DNA of 64,000 bases from Kriegella sp963975415 (GTDB lineage: Bacteria; Bacteroidota; Bacteroidia; Flavobacteriales; Flavobacteriaceae): assembly GCF_963975415.1 (NCBI RefSeq), contig NZ_CAXBGN010000012.1, forward strand, positions 80,869-144,868, read 5' to 3'. Under the pieces are notes generated by a model. It saw only the letters and a list, made by a program, of their open reading frames with translations, did no database searches and was not told the DNA's origin. Shown in pieces: positions 8,804 to 18,984 of the stretch (its first letter is position 1; each line of letters opens with the position of its first letter). Made by a program: the position numbers and the translations under genes.

Positions 8804-9358
8804 ATGGTTGTTTTTAGAACTGCGACTCCTTCCGATATTGAAGGTATAGCGGGCCTCCATGTTACGAGCTGGCAGCAAAACTATAGGGGAGCATTTAGTG
8901 ATGCGTTTCTTGATGCCGAAGCTTTAATTGAGCGACGGCTTGTTTGGCAAGAGCGTCTTACTTCTATCGAGCCGCGGCAGTTTATCAGCGTGGCCGAACA
9001 TGAAGGTGCTATCGTTGGTTTTGTCTGTGCGTATTTAAATCATAGTCGGGAATATGGCACGCTGTTAGATAATTTACATGTAGCTTCTGAGATGAAGGGT
9101 ATGGGCATTGGCAAAAGTTTAATGGCGTTGGTAGCAAATGAAAGCGAAGAGCGGTATCCGAATTCAGGTTTGTATTTATGGGTTTTGGAGCAAAATAAAA
9201 AGGCCCACGAATTTTATACGCACTTGAACGGTGAAAAAATCGAAACGGTTTCAGGAAACGATATTGGTGATCGTACGATATTAAAATCACGCTATTTTTG
9301 GAGCGATATAAAAACATTGCTGAAGAGGGTGAAAAAAGAATATAAGGGTGAACATTGA
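8804..9358 (+). CDS. GNAT-family N-acetyltransferase
   Basis: The 184-residue protein begins FRTATPSDIEGIAGLH and carries the acetyl-CoA binding segment MKGMGIGKSLM (the Q/RxxGxG/A loop is MKGMGIG), preceded by the LDNLHVA strand. The acceptor substrate is not predictable. The 3' end overlaps the following YjbR gene by 11 nt. Confidence 0.88.
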   Translation: MVVFRTATPSDIEGIAGLHVTSWQQNYRGAFSDAFLDAEALIERRLVWQERLTSIEPRQFISVAEHEGAIVGFVCAYLNHSREYGTLLDNLHVASEMKGMGIGKSLMALVANESEERYPNSGLYLWVLEQNKKAHEFYTHLNGEKIETVSGNDIGDRTILKSRYFWSDIKTLLKRVKKEYKGEH

Positions 9359-9704
9359 AGATTTCAGGGAATATTGCATTGCGAAAAAAGGGGCGGCCGA
9401 GGACTTTCCTTTTGACTCCGGTACGCTGGTGTTCAAGGTCATGGGCAAAATGTTTGCCTTGGCACCTTTGGAACGTATGCCCTTAAAGGTCAATCTCAAA
9501 TGCAATCCTGAGCGAGCTATTGAATTACGTGAGTTGTATGACGGAGATATCACTCCCGGTTATCATATGAGTAAAAATCATTGGAATACACTGATGTTGG
9601 AGAACCTTTCGCCCAAATTGGTCAAAGAATTAATAGATCATTCCTACGACTTGGTTGTTGCCGGGCTGACCAAAAAGCTCCGTGCCCAATTAGATGCGCT
9701 TTAG
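9348..9704 (+). CDS. MmcQ/YjbR-family protein
   Basis: The 118-residue protein matches the CyaY-like YjbR fold family: the N-terminal FREYCIAKKGAAEDFPF, the KVMGKMFALAPLE strand pair, and PGYHMSKNHWNTLML. It is often labelled a DNA-binding protein, but this is weakly supported in the family. The start is GTG at 9348 inside the preceding acetyltransferase gene. Confidence 0.82.
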   Translation: MNIEDFREYCIAKKGAAEDFPFDSGTLVFKVMGKMFALAPLERMPLKVNLKCNPERAIELRELYDGDITPGYHMSKNHWNTLMLENLSPKLVKELIDHSYDLVVAGLTKKLRAQLDAL

Positions 9705-9751
9705 AACGATGTAAACAGTGCTAGTTTAGCGCAACAACAATGAATTCCTAA

Positions 9752-11521
9752 ATGAATAATCTTCACTCCTTTTATAACGATAAAATAACTTTATACGAAT
9801 CTCAATTGGCTGTACTAAAAAAGCAATTGTTTGCCTCTAGCATGATTCGTTTGATTGTTTTTTGTATTGCGGCTTTCGCTATATACTTTTTTTTTGGTAG
9901 TCCTAAGCTAGTTTTGGGTATCGTTATTTTGGCAATAATACTTTTTTTGGCATTGGTTTCCAGACATACCAATTTGCAGTATAAAAGAGACAAATTATTG
10001 GCGCTTATTAAAATCAATTCCACCGAAATTCAGGTTTTAGACCGTAATTATCACCATCTTGCCACCGGCACTGAATTTAAGGATCCTGAACATTATTTCA
10101 GTCAAGATATCGACCTGTTCGGCAAGGGTTCTTTTTTCCAGTATTGTAATCGTACGGCATTGCCACAGGGTAGCGAAACTTTGGCTGCCTTGCTAAAAGA
10201 AAATGCCCTAACAGCCATTGATCAAAAGCAGCAGGCCATAATGGAACTGGCTAAAATGCCCGACTGGCGCCAGAATTTTAGCGCCATTGCATCTTTGGTC
10301 AAGACTGAAACGCCTTATACTGTCATTATCAAATGGATGAAGCAATACGAGTCTTTTGTTCCGGCGATAATGAAATTTCTGCCCATGCTGTTTTCTATCG
10401 CATCTGTGATTATAATAACAGGATATTTTATGGGTTGGATGCCTGGGTTGGTCCTGATCGGATGGTTTTTTCTTGGATTGGTCATTAGTGGAAGATTTCT
10501 CAAGAAAATAAATAAGCTGTCGAACGATACGGCTAAAATTCAAACTACTTTTCAGCAATACAAACAATTGATCGAAAAGTTGGAGGATACTGATTTTCAA
10601 TGTGATTTGCTTGCCCAAAGGAGACGAACGATAGTTCAGGAAAATGGCAAGGCTTCTAGCGTTCTACATCAATTTTCCCGCCATTTAAGCGCCTTGGATC
10701 AACGTAATAATATCTTGATCGCCTTTTTTGCAAATGCCTTTTTACTGCGTGATTTGCAGCTTAGTTTTGCTATCGAAAAATGGGTCGGACAACACGGGAA
10801 TGATATTGAGGCATGGTTCGAAACGATTGCCTTTTTTGATGCTTACAACAGCCTTGGAAATTTTGGTTACAACCATCCTGATTATACATATCCTCGTTTG
10901 GTCGAGTCTGGGGTGGTGTTAAAGTCGGAGGCTGCCGGGCACCCCTTATTGGACCCCCAAAAGAGTATTCTGAATGATGTCGAGATTGATGACGAACAGT
11001 TCTTTATTATTACTGGGGCAAATATGGCCGGTAAGAGTACATTTTTAAGAACCGTTTCCCTGCAAATAGTAATGGCGAATATGGGGCTTCCGGTATGTGC
11101 TTCCCATACGGAGTATCATCCTATAAAATTGATTACTAGTATGCGAACCACAGATTCCCTGACCGATGATGAATCGTATTTCTTTTCAGAGTTGAAACGA
11201 TTGAAGTACATCGTAGACGAAATTCAAAATGACCGCTATTTTATTGTGTTGGATGAAATTCTAAAAGGAACAAATAGTACCGATAAGGCAAAAGGTTCGC
11301 GAAAGTTTGTAGAGCGTTTGGTGGCCTCGAAATCAACGGGAATCATCGCGACCCACGATTTAAGTCTCTGTGAAGTCGTCGAAGAGTTGCCCCAGGTCAA
11401 AAACTATTATTTCGACGCCGAGATTATTGACCATGAATTGCATTTTGATTACAAATTCAAAAAAGGCATTTGCCAAAATATGAATGCTTCCTTTTTGCTA
11501 AAGAAGATGGGGATTGTTTGA
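9752..11521 (+). CDS. MutS-like ATPase with N-terminal membrane helices
   Basis: The 589-residue protein has two N-terminal hydrophobic helices, another hydrophobic pair around residues 205-250, a helical clamp region, and a C-terminal MutS ATPase. The Walker A is GANMAGKST near residue 424, followed by YFFSELKRLK, Walker B IVLDEILKGTNSTDKAKGS and ATHDLSLCE. It lacks the mismatch-recognition domain of MutS, so it is unlikely to be a mismatch-repair sensor; this membrane-linked family is common in Bacteroidota and functionally unknown. Confidence 0.85.
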   Translation: MNNLHSFYNDKITLYESQLAVLKKQLFASSMIRLIVFCIAAFAIYFFFGSPKLVLGIVILAIILFLALVSRHTNLQYKRDKLLALIKINSTEIQVLDRNYHHLATGTEFKDPEHYFSQDIDLFGKGSFFQYCNRTALPQGSETLAALLKENALTAIDQKQQAIMELAKMPDWRQNFSAIASLVKTETPYTVIIKWMKQYESFVPAIMKFLPMLFSIASVIIITGYFMGWMPGLVLIGWFFLGLVISGRFLKKINKLSNDTAKIQTTFQQYKQLIEKLEDTDFQCDLLAQRRRTIVQENGKASSVLHQFSRHLSALDQRNNILIAFFANAFLLRDLQLSFAIEKWVGQHGNDIEAWFETIAFFDAYNSLGNFGYNHPDYTYPRLVESGVVLKSEAAGHPLLDPQKSILNDVEIDDEQFFIITGANMAGKSTFLRTVSLQIVMANMGLPVCASHTEYHPIKLITSMRTTDSLTDDESYFFSELKRLKYIVDEIQNDRYFIVLDEILKGTNSTDKAKGSRKFVERLVASKSTGIIATHDLSLCEVVEELPQVKNYYFDAEIIDHELHFDYKFKKGICQNMNASFLLKKMGIV

Positions 11522-11546
11522 AACCGTGGTTGATAAGACAGGCGGC

Positions 11547-11592
11547 TTCCTTCGTTCCACATAATGGCGTCATTCAGAATGTAGCGAAGGAA
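11547..11592. repeat. Short intergenic inverted repeat
   Basis: TTCCTTCG at 11547-11554 pairs with CGAAGGAA at 11585-11592, with the phrase TCATTCAGAATGTAGCG between. This resembles dispersed intergenic palindromes of Bacteroidota. It may also end the transcript of the MutS-like gene, although no strong T-run follows. Confidence 0.45.
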
Positions 11593-11625
11593 TCCGTGAA
11601 AGGCGCGACATAAATTTAAAAATTA

Positions 11626-12627
11626 ATGGATTCATTAACTCAAATAGTATTAGGTGCTGCGGTTGGCGAGGCTGTTTTAGGGAAAAAAGTGGGCAATAAG
11701 GCCATGCTTTATGGCGCAATTGCGGGTACTATCCCAGACCTAGATGTATTGTCCCGCTATTTTACCGATACGGTCACGGCCATTGAGTGGCATAGAGGTT
11801 TTAGCCATTCCATTTTCTTTGCTATACTTTTTGCCCCTCTTTTTGGATGGCTGATTTCAAAACTGGAACGTAAACAGGATGCTACATGGAAAGATTGGTC
11901 ATGGTTGATGTTTTGGGGGCTTTTTACGCACCCACTTTTAGATGCCTTTACTACTTGGGGTACACAATTGTTCTGGCCCTTCGATTTGCGATTGGCGTTT
12001 CAGAGTATCTTCGTTATCGATCCCTTGTATACCCTCCCTTTTTTGACACTGCTGATAATGTCCATGGTAAAGAAGAGAACCAACCCGAAGCGCGAACGCT
12101 ACAATCGGTTAGGGTTGTCGATCAGTACGGGATATTTAGCGGCAACGGTGGTTCTAAAGGGAATGGCCTACCAACGGTTTGAAATGGCTTTAGAGGCACA
12201 GGGTATTGCTTATTCCGATATTGATACACGGCCCACACCTTTCAATACAATGCTCTGGACGGCCAATGTTGATACCGAAAATGCTTACCTTATCGCAAAT
12301 TTCTCCTTCTTCGATAAAGAACCTATTTCATTTCAGGTATATCCGAAAAATCACCAATTATTAGGAGAACTGGCTGCAAACGACAAAGTGAAACGTTTGA
12401 AGGTCATTACCGGTGGATGGTTTACGATAACCAAAAGCGACGGTACACTCTTTTTTAACGACCTCCGGTTCGGGCCGATCAGTTTAGATCCCAATGAGTC
12501 AAAGTTCGCCTTTAGTTATAAACTCGTTGAAAAGGGGGAAAAGGTGGAAGTAGAAGAAATGCCCAAAATGAGGGGTGATGCAAAAAAACTGTTGCGCGAA
12601 CTATGGCAGCGTATGTGGGGCAATTGA
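11626..12627 (+). CDS. YdjM/DUF457-family inner-membrane metal-dependent hydrolase
   Basis: The 333-residue protein starts MDSLTQIVLGAAVGEAVLG, has AGTIPDLDVL followed by HRGFSHSIFF, and THPLLDAFTTWG. These histidine/aspartate clusters and interspersed membrane helices define the family (LexA-regulated YdjM in E. coli is a relative). Family assignment is firm; the substrate is unknown. Confidence 0.88.
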   Translation: MDSLTQIVLGAAVGEAVLGKKVGNKAMLYGAIAGTIPDLDVLSRYFTDTVTAIEWHRGFSHSIFFAILFAPLFGWLISKLERKQDATWKDWSWLMFWGLFTHPLLDAFTTWGTQLFWPFDLRLAFQSIFVIDPLYTLPFLTLLIMSMVKKRTNPKRERYNRLGLSISTGYLAATVVLKGMAYQRFEMALEAQGIAYSDIDTRPTPFNTMLWTANVDTENAYLIANFSFFDKEPISFQVYPKNHQLLGELAANDKVKRLKVITGGWFTITKSDGTLFFNDLRFGPISLDPNESKFAFSYKLVEKGEKVEVEEMPKMRGDAKKLLRELWQRMWGN

Positions 12628-12738
12628 GTGCACCTTGATTTCTAAAAGTCGGCTGTCTTGAGTAAAGGAATAAAGAAGTATCTTGTTGGTGTTTAGTCTT
12701 TTTGTAGCGAACCGGTCATAATGAAACCATAGAAAATC

Positions 12739-14562
12739 ATGAAAGAATTCAGCATATATGTTCTGGTACTTTTGCTCGTTTCCTGTGAGGGGAAAGAAAA
12801 GGAAGTCGTGCTCGAAACCTATCAGCAATGGCATACGGTGACCTTGCCATTTAATGGGCCTGAAACCAAGGAGAATGCGGATGATAATCCGTTTTTAAAC
12901 TATAAGTTATCCGTTGAGTTTAAACATAAGAACAGCCAATACACCATTCGTGGTTTTTATGCGGCCGATGGCGATGCTGCCGAAACGAGTTCAGATTCCG
13001 GGAGCGTATGGCAAGTGCGGTTTACTCCTGATAAAGTAGGTGAATGGTCTTATGCTGCGTCGCTATATCATGGTGATTCTATCGCTTTAAGTACCGATTA
13101 TAGTTCAGCGCAAGCAATCCATTTAAAAAATGCTTCGGGTAAATTTCAGGTTGTTCCTTCCAATAAAGAGAAACCTGATTTTCGTGGTCAGGGACGTTTG
13201 GTGCATAAAAACGGCCATTTTCATTTTAAGGATGCCAGCACCTATTGGATCAAGGGAGGAGCGGACAGTCCCGAGAATTTTTTGGCTTATGAAGATTTTG
13301 ACGGAACCTATCGAATGCAAAGTTCGAATGACGACGGTGAAGCCAAAACGGACAACAGCATTCATAAGTATATCCCCCACCTAAACGATTGGCAAGTGGG
13401 AGACCCTACGTGGCAGAACGGAAAGGGAAAAGCGATTATCGGCGCGGTGAACTACTTGGCTTCGAAAGGCATGAACGCCGTCTATTTTTTAACATTGAAT
13501 ATTCTGGGCGATGGAAAAGATGTTTGGCCGTATCGAACGCCCGATGATTTTACCCGATTCGATGTCAGTAAATTGGAACAGTGGGAGATCGTTTTTCAAC
13601 ACATGCAATCTAAGGGCATTTTATTACATCTCGTACTTCAGGAAACAGAGAACGAAACCATGCTGGATCGAGGCGATACAGGGGCGTTACGACAACTTTA
13701 CATAAACGAATTGATAGCGCGTTTCGGGCATCACCTTGCTTTGAACTATAATTTGGGAGAGGAAAATGGTTTTGCCGATTTTACGCCGATTGCCCAAAAT
13801 GATGCGCAGCGCAGGGCGATGACCACATTTATAAAGAAAAGCGACCCCTATAATCATCCTGTTTTGCTGCATACCCATTCCCATGATCCCGCACGGGGAA
13901 ATATTTTAGATTCCATTGTCGGGTTCGAAGAATTGGACGGGTTGTCATTACAGGTCGATAAACGCGAAGGAGCGGCTGAAGTCGTTGAAACTTGGAAGCG
14001 AAAGGCACGTGATGCGGGGCACGAATGGATGATTACCATGGATGAAATCGGCATGTGGCATACCGGTGCGGTTTCCGATTCGTTAGATGCCAATCACGAC
14101 ACCTTACGACGTTATGTTCTTTGGGGAACGCTCCTATCTGGAGCAGCTGGTGTGGAATGGTATTTCGGGGCAAATAACCGTTATCACGATCTTAATACGG
14201 AAGACTGGCGTTCACGTGACCGACTATGGGAATTAACGGATTATGCACTTGCATTTTTCAGGGATAATCTCCCTTACTGGGAAATGGAACCCGAACATGG
14301 TCTAGTTAATTTAAAGGATGCGTATTGTTTCCGGAAGCAAAACGAAGTTTATACCGTTTACATGCCTGATATTGGGAAATATACGATTGATTTGACAGAA
14401 GCAAATGGTGAATTCGCACTGTTATGGTTCGATCCTTTACAAGGTGGGGAATTACAGGAAGGATCTATCAAGGCCTTAAATGGCGGAAGCGTCCAAGATT
14501 TGGGCAATCCCCCGAAAACGGAAGCGGATCAAGATTGGGTTGCGCTTCTTAAGAAAAAGTAA
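12739..14562 (+). CDS. DUF5060 secreted lipoprotein with glycoside-hydrolase-like core and collagen-binding-like C-terminus
   Basis: The 607-residue protein has an SPII leader (YVLVLLLVSC). It has an N-terminal beta-sandwich of the DUF5060 type (TYQQWHTVTLPFNGPE...FLNYKLSV), then a TIM-barrel-like region with WIKGGADSPENFLAY, YFLTLNILGDGKDVWPY, NYNLGEENGF and MDEIGMWHTG. The tail (VYTVYMPDIGKYTIDL...ALLWFDPLQGG) resembles the putative collagen-binding domain. The arrangement suggests a cell-surface enzyme acting on a polysaccharide. E in NLGEENG and E in TMDEIGMW are candidate catalytic acids. No PUL partners (SusC/D) lie next to it. Confidence 0.78.
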   Translation: MKEFSIYVLVLLLVSCEGKEKEVVLETYQQWHTVTLPFNGPETKENADDNPFLNYKLSVEFKHKNSQYTIRGFYAADGDAAETSSDSGSVWQVRFTPDKVGEWSYAASLYHGDSIALSTDYSSAQAIHLKNASGKFQVVPSNKEKPDFRGQGRLVHKNGHFHFKDASTYWIKGGADSPENFLAYEDFDGTYRMQSSNDDGEAKTDNSIHKYIPHLNDWQVGDPTWQNGKGKAIIGAVNYLASKGMNAVYFLTLNILGDGKDVWPYRTPDDFTRFDVSKLEQWEIVFQHMQSKGILLHLVLQETENETMLDRGDTGALRQLYINELIARFGHHLALNYNLGEENGFADFTPIAQNDAQRRAMTTFIKKSDPYNHPVLLHTHSHDPARGNILDSIVGFEELDGLSLQVDKREGAAEVVETWKRKARDAGHEWMITMDEIGMWHTGAVSDSLDANHDTLRRYVLWGTLLSGAAGVEWYFGANNRYHDLNTEDWRSRDRLWELTDYALAFFRDNLPYWEMEPEHGLVNLKDAYCFRKQNEVYTVYMPDIGKYTIDLTEANGEFALLWFDPLQGGELQEGSIKALNGGSVQDLGNPPKTEADQDWVALLKKK

Positions 14563-14641
14563 TTTTCCTTTTTTAATAATGTATTTGGTCGGGTACCTTA
14601 TTCAGACGCTAACTTTATGGTTTCCGGTCGGTGCAGATAGA

Positions 14642-15742
14642 CTACAAGCCTTTGACCTGAATTTCATAGAATTTATCGGCCTGCTTTTTCAAGAGTTCTT
14701 CGGCCTTTTGTTTTTTATAGGCATATACCAAATCTTCTTTGGCGATTTCGTTATATATCTTTTCATTTAAAGCTGTATCCGTAGCCAGAAGTTGTTCACG
14801 TTGGAATACTTTTTGGGTAACCCACGTTTTAAGAACACTTTCGGCATCTTCTTCCTTAAGGTCATATTCTCCTTTTGGTGCCAACAATTTGACAATAATC
14901 GGGGAAGTCTCGATGGCTAAAAACAACAGAAAAATAAAGAAGGATGGAAACCAAGGTAATTCGCCTAACGCGGTAATTCGGGCCATGAGTCCGTCAAAAC
15001 CGTCGATAACAGGTTGGGCGTTTTTGACTTCCTCGGTATAAGTGGAATTCAACAAAGCGATTTGACTTTCAATTCCGATAATTTTTTGGTTGTTGGTCTC
15101 CCTCAAGCCCTCCAACTGGGCTAAGGAAGCGTCGTGTTTCTCTCTTTTTTCGGCATAAACCGGACCTTTTCCTAATAAAAAGGTGCCTTCCCGCCCTTCG
15201 GCTTCGGCAATATAGGTGTCGTAAAGTGCATTCGTTTCTGCTTCTTTGACGGCAATTTCGTTTTTTAATGAAGTAATGTCTTGTTGTAGTTTTTCGACTT
15301 CAGGGGTGTACTGTAGTGCCAATTGCTGCTTGTTGGCCAGGGTCATTTCATTTTTCTGATCAAGTAATACCTGATTTATTTCCTTTTCGAATATTTTAAG
15401 TTCCAAAGGTTTCGAGATGACGACAGCGATAATCACCGCTAAAATGATTCGTGGTGTAGCTTGCAGCAGCTCATTACCAAAACTGTTGCGCTTTTTAATT
15501 GTGGAAACAATAAAACGATCGAGATTAAAGATCAAAAGTCCCCAAATCAATCCGAAGAAAATAGCGGGATAAATAGTATCAAAAATCGTAAATAGGGCAT
15601 AGCTGCTGGCAATAAAGGCCATAACGGCCGTAAAGAAAACGGTGGCTCCGATACCTACGTATTTGTTTTGCTCTCCTTGCGAGCAGGTGTCAAGAATAGA
15701 CGTGTCCGCCCCGGAACAGCGGATGAAAAAACGTTGTAACAT
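14642..15742 (-). CDS. DUF4407 membrane protein
   Basis: The 366-residue protein has paired N-terminal helices (GATVFFTAVMAFIASSYALF; FFGLIWGLLIFNLDRFIV). A long charged coiled-coil segment follows (about residues 125-240: EKLQQDITSLKNEIAVKEAE), and then another membrane helix (FPSFFIFLLFLAIETSPIIV). This is the layout of DUF4407, a family of unknown function common in Bacteroidota. It is convergent with the DUF5060 gene. Confidence 0.85.
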   Translation of the reverse strand: MLQRFFIRCSGADTSILDTCSQGEQNKYVGIGATVFFTAVMAFIASSYALFTIFDTIYPAIFFGLIWGLLIFNLDRFIVSTIKKRNSFGNELLQATPRIILAVIIAVVISKPLELKIFEKEINQVLLDQKNEMTLANKQQLALQYTPEVEKLQQDITSLKNEIAVKEAETNALYDTYIAEAEGREGTFLLGKGPVYAEKREKHDASLAQLEGLRETNNQKIIGIESQIALLNSTYTEEVKNAQPVIDGFDGLMARITALGELPWFPSFFIFLLFLAIETSPIIVKLLAPKGEYDLKEEDAESVLKTWVTQKVFQREQLLATDTALNEKIYNEIAKEDLVYAYKKQKAEELLKKQADKFYEIQVKGL

Positions 15743-15835
15743 GATGTTCTGATTTGATTGATGATGAACATATGTGACGTTTTTTAAGAAGATTTGTTAC
15801 ACTAAAATGGAGATAGTTAGTTGAAATATTTAGTT

Positions 15836-15902
15836 ATTGCGAGACACGAAGCAATCTGTTTGTCGGAAACAAAATGTTTTAGATTGCTTCGTGCCTCGCA
15901 AT
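15836..15902. repeat. Large near-perfect palindrome
   Basis: The arms 15836-15857 and 15881-15902 are 22 nt each with one mismatch (ATTGCGAG.CACGAAGCAATC and its complement), around a 23-nt loop. The sequence ATTGCGAGGCACGAAGCAATC-type is a widely dispersed bacterial intergenic palindrome. It could form a strong hairpin between the DUF4407 and M56 genes. Confidence 0.85.
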
Positions 15903-15933
15903 GAAGTATGCCAAGACACTTTACGTACCGTAT

Positions 15934-18594
15934 TTAATTGGTCGATTTTTCAATAGGCTTTGACATTAAACCAGCCTCCACTGCCAAGTCAACATAATTG
16001 TCATAGTCGACCATCGTTTCTTTGTACAGTTTTTGAAGATTGGTGATTGTTCCTTTCTTGTGCTGCGTATAGTTGTTTACAGCTTTGCTGTAGGTGTTGG
16101 CTTTTGTATCAAATTCTTTAAAAGCATTTAAGAGTTTTTTGGAATGTTTTTCCGGGTTGGGAGTTTTATATGGTGGCGGTGGCGGTGGAATGGCCTGGCT
16201 TTCTTTCCCATCGGGAACTGCAACTGGCGGGGGAGGTGGTGGAAGGGTTTGGCTTGACTTGTTTGGGGCAATTGGGGAAGCCGGTTTTTTGGGCGGCTCA
16301 GGGCATTCGGGAAATGGTTGTGCCTCCTTTTTTTGTGTCTGGGTCATTTGGCCATAAATATGCTCCAATGTTTTAAGATCATGTAGTGGAACCACCCTTT
16401 TTTCTTGGGGTTGAGCATTGTATTTTTTGGCAAGGGTGTTGAATTCCTTAATTTGATCTTTGGTAGCGCCATTTTGGGTCGGGGGAGGAGACGAATTTTC
16501 TGGTCCTCTAATGTCAATTTGTGCTACGCCATATTCGTTAAGTAAATTTTCAACGGTAGCTATGGTCGCTTTCGGAGCGGATTTATCTGCTACGATTATA
16601 GCACGAACGGACTTTTGTCGCTCTTCTTTTGAAAGATGCGTGTTGAATTTCATCAAGAACGAATCTAATTTTTCGATTGTGACAAGCTCAGATCCAACGA
16701 GTAGTTGGCCATTTTTGTTTATTAGAATTTTGATGAAATCAATAGCTCCTTGGAGATTTTCAAGAGGTGCATTGCATTCGGGAAACGGTTGGGCTTCCTT
16801 TTTTTGTATTTCGGTCATACGGCCGTAAATATGCTCCAATGTTTTAAGATCTTGTAATGGAACGACTCTTTTGTCTTGGGGTTGTGCATTGTATTTTTTG
16901 GCAAGGGTGTTGAATTTCTTAAGTTGATCTTGGGTGGCACCTTTTTGATTTGTTTCGTAAGTGTCAAATAGTTGACCTTTCGATCCCTTAACTTCAATAA
17001 CAGTTGGATCTGGTAATTTCGCCCATTTCTGCACCTTATATTTTTGTATTTCTGAAGTGGATAATTTTTGATAAACAAGATTCAATCTAGCCTCTAAAAT
17101 TCTCAATTCCGAATGATTGCCCCCTAAGCTTTGAATATAATCTTTTCTTGCTTTGTTATATTGGATAAGGAGTTGGTTATAGGTATTAACGTTTGCCTTA
17201 AGATAAGCTTCGTCAAATGCGCTTTTAGTGTATAAGTGTACTTGATAGTCTTGGGGAAATCTTAGGCTACGTGCATTTTTATGAACGAAACTTGAAAAAT
17301 AATGGCTAAAGTCAGAAGGTTTTTTGTTGTTCAAAAAAGTATTGTCGGTTACCTTTCCGTCAATCCAGATAGCACAATATTCCTTGTTTTTCCATTGATC
17401 TAATAGATGTTGTGAAGGAGCTTGTGGTTTTGTATCTGTGAGATTAATCGGTGCCAGTTTAATTATATTGTAATTGGTGACCGAAGCCTTCTGTTCTTCC
17501 GTCATCAAATCGTAAATGGCTACAATACGTTCATAGCTATCGCCACGTATCATTTTTACTTCGGCCCTTTGATAATTCTCTATAAACGTAATGTATTCTT
17601 TCATCATCGCTTCCGTTGCTCCATTCGCTCGTTTTTGTTGGGACAAAATAGAAGTATTCACGTCTGATTTTTTGGTCTTGATTTTCGTATCGCTAAACCC
17701 ATAGACCAATAGGGCAAGCAACGGTAATAGGAGGAAGCTTCTGAATAATACCGATTTTTTTGAGGTGTGTGTTTTCATGACTTTAAAACGTTTTTTGACC
17801 TGCCCCACGGGATTTCGCCCAAAAGTGAACGATTTCCCGAAAAGGCTAAGTCTGATTGATGAATTTGATGAATATATAATGGCGTTCGCCAATGATTGAT
17901 GATGATGTTCGGTAAAGGACAATAGTAGCTTCTGGTAGTTATTTGTGTTGGTACTCGAGGCAAGTACGGCCTGGTCGGCCAGAAATTCATGATTAAGCTT
18001 GATATGGTATTTGGCCCAATAGACCAGCGGATTAAACCAAAGCAATACTTGTAGCAGTTCAATAACAAGTACATCGATACTGTGTAGTTGTTTCGCATGC
18101 GTTTCTTCGTGAACCATGACCTCTTCCGGAATTCGATCTGTCTCGAATTGCTGTTTGTTTAAAAAGATATATCGGAAAAAAGTATGGGGAATGACCGCTT
18201 TTTGAAGCAGTACATGTATGAACTCATTGATTTTTATTTTAGGATTGATACGTATGTTTTCTCCAATACTCCATAAATTCTTTATGAACTTGAAAGCGAA
18301 TACGATAACCCCAAGGCCATAGATAGACCATAAAATAAATGGCCAATACTGGAATGAAATGTCTTGATTTACGGTAACCGGTGAGGCGACTTCGAAAGAC
18401 ATGGGTTGAAAAACTTCCAACGGAGCCGTTACATATTCGGTAAAAGTGATAAAGGGAATACCCAATGCCAGTAATACCGAACCCAACAGAAAGTAGCGTT
18501 TAAAGTGGTGCATGTGCTCCTTTTCCAGAAAAATCTGATAGAACAGTAAGAAGGCTGCCAGACAGAGACTCGATTTTAGAAGGTGAAGTATCAT
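15934..18594 (-). CDS. M56 (BlaR1-like) membrane metallopeptidase with ExbD-like and proline-rich C-terminus
   Basis: The 886-residue protein has an N-terminal M56 domain with membrane helices and the zinc motif HEETH (in MVHEETHAKQLHSIDVL, about residue 161), and a further helix near residue 290 (FRSFLLLPLLALLVYGF). The long C-terminal part has two copies of a segment containing FNTLAKKYNAQPQ...RVVPL.DLKTLEHIYG...KKEAQPFPEC. Between them is an ExbD-like stretch (INKNGQLLVGSE...VRAIIVADKSAP). Proline runs follow (PPPPPPVAVP). It starts 1 nt after its BlaI gene. The signal it senses is unknown; by family analogy it inactivates the BlaI partner. Confidence 0.85.
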   Translation of the reverse strand: MILHLLKSSLCLAAFLLFYQIFLEKEHMHHFKRYFLLGSVLLALGIPFITFTEYVTAPLEVFQPMSFEVASPVTVNQDISFQYWPFILWSIYGLGVIVFAFKFIKNLWSIGENIRINPKIKINEFIHVLLQKAVIPHTFFRYIFLNKQQFETDRIPEEVMVHEETHAKQLHSIDVLVIELLQVLLWFNPLVYWAKYHIKLNHEFLADQAVLASSTNTNNYQKLLLSFTEHHHQSLANAIIYSSNSSIRLSLFGKSFTFGRNPVGQVKKRFKVMKTHTSKKSVLFRSFLLLPLLALLVYGFSDTKIKTKKSDVNTSILSQQKRANGATEAMMKEYITFIENYQRAEVKMIRGDSYERIVAIYDLMTEEQKASVTNYNIIKLAPINLTDTKPQAPSQHLLDQWKNKEYCAIWIDGKVTDNTFLNNKKPSDFSHYFSSFVHKNARSLRFPQDYQVHLYTKSAFDEAYLKANVNTYNQLLIQYNKARKDYIQSLGGNHSELRILEARLNLVYQKLSTSEIQKYKVQKWAKLPDPTVIEVKGSKGQLFDTYETNQKGATQDQLKKFNTLAKKYNAQPQDKRVVPLQDLKTLEHIYGRMTEIQKKEAQPFPECNAPLENLQGAIDFIKILINKNGQLLVGSELVTIEKLDSFLMKFNTHLSKEERQKSVRAIIVADKSAPKATIATVENLLNEYGVAQIDIRGPENSSPPPTQNGATKDQIKEFNTLAKKYNAQPQEKRVVPLHDLKTLEHIYGQMTQTQKKEAQPFPECPEPPKKPASPIAPNKSSQTLPPPPPPVAVPDGKESQAIPPPPPPYKTPNPEKHSKKLLNAFKEFDTKANTYSKAVNNYTQHKKGTITNLQKLYKETMVDYDNYVDLAVEAGLMSKPIEKSTN

Positions 18595-18595
18595 G

Positions 18596-18961
18596 TTATT
18601 TCTTTTTCAATTCGTTATCGATCAGTTTTTTTAATTCCTCCAATTCGGTTTTACTGAGGTCCGTTTCTTGTGTAAAAAAAGAAGCAAATTGCCCCGGACT
18701 GTCGTTAAAAAAGTTTTTGATGAGTCCGTTAACATGTTTTGAGAAGTAATCCTTTTTTTTGACCAAGGGGTAATATTCCCGCAACCGCCCTAAACTTTGG
18801 TAAGCCACAAAACCTTTGTCGGTCATGCGCTTTAAAAGGGTCGCCACTGTAGTGGTTGCAGGCTTGGGTTCGGGGTAGGCTTCAAGCAGGTCTTTCATAA
18901 AGGCCTTTTTCCGTTTCCATAGGATGTTCATAAGCTCTTCTTCTGATTTTGACAACTGCAT
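18596..18961 (-). CDS. BlaI/MecI/CopY-family transcriptional repressor
   Basis: The 121-residue protein has the winged-helix segment SEEELMNILWKRKKAFMKDLLEAYPEP followed by TTVATLLKRMTDKGFVAY, the classic BlaI DNA-binding domain, and a C-terminal dimerisation tail (FASFFTQETDLSKTELEEL). BlaI proteins repress their own operon and are cleaved on signalling by the M56 partner, whose gene follows after 1 nt. Two matching palindromes lie just upstream of this gene. Confidence 0.93.
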   Translation of the reverse strand: MQLSKSEEELMNILWKRKKAFMKDLLEAYPEPKPATTTVATLLKRMTDKGFVAYQSLGRLREYYPLVKKKDYFSKHVNGLIKNFFNDSPGQFASFFTQETDLSKTELEELKKLIDNELKKK

Positions 18962-18984
18962 TCCCTTTGAGTTTAGAAGTTTGT

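Noticed and set aside
16094..17078. Plus- and minus-strand frames inside the second M56 gene
   Set aside because: They are shadows of the proline-rich and repeated coding region.
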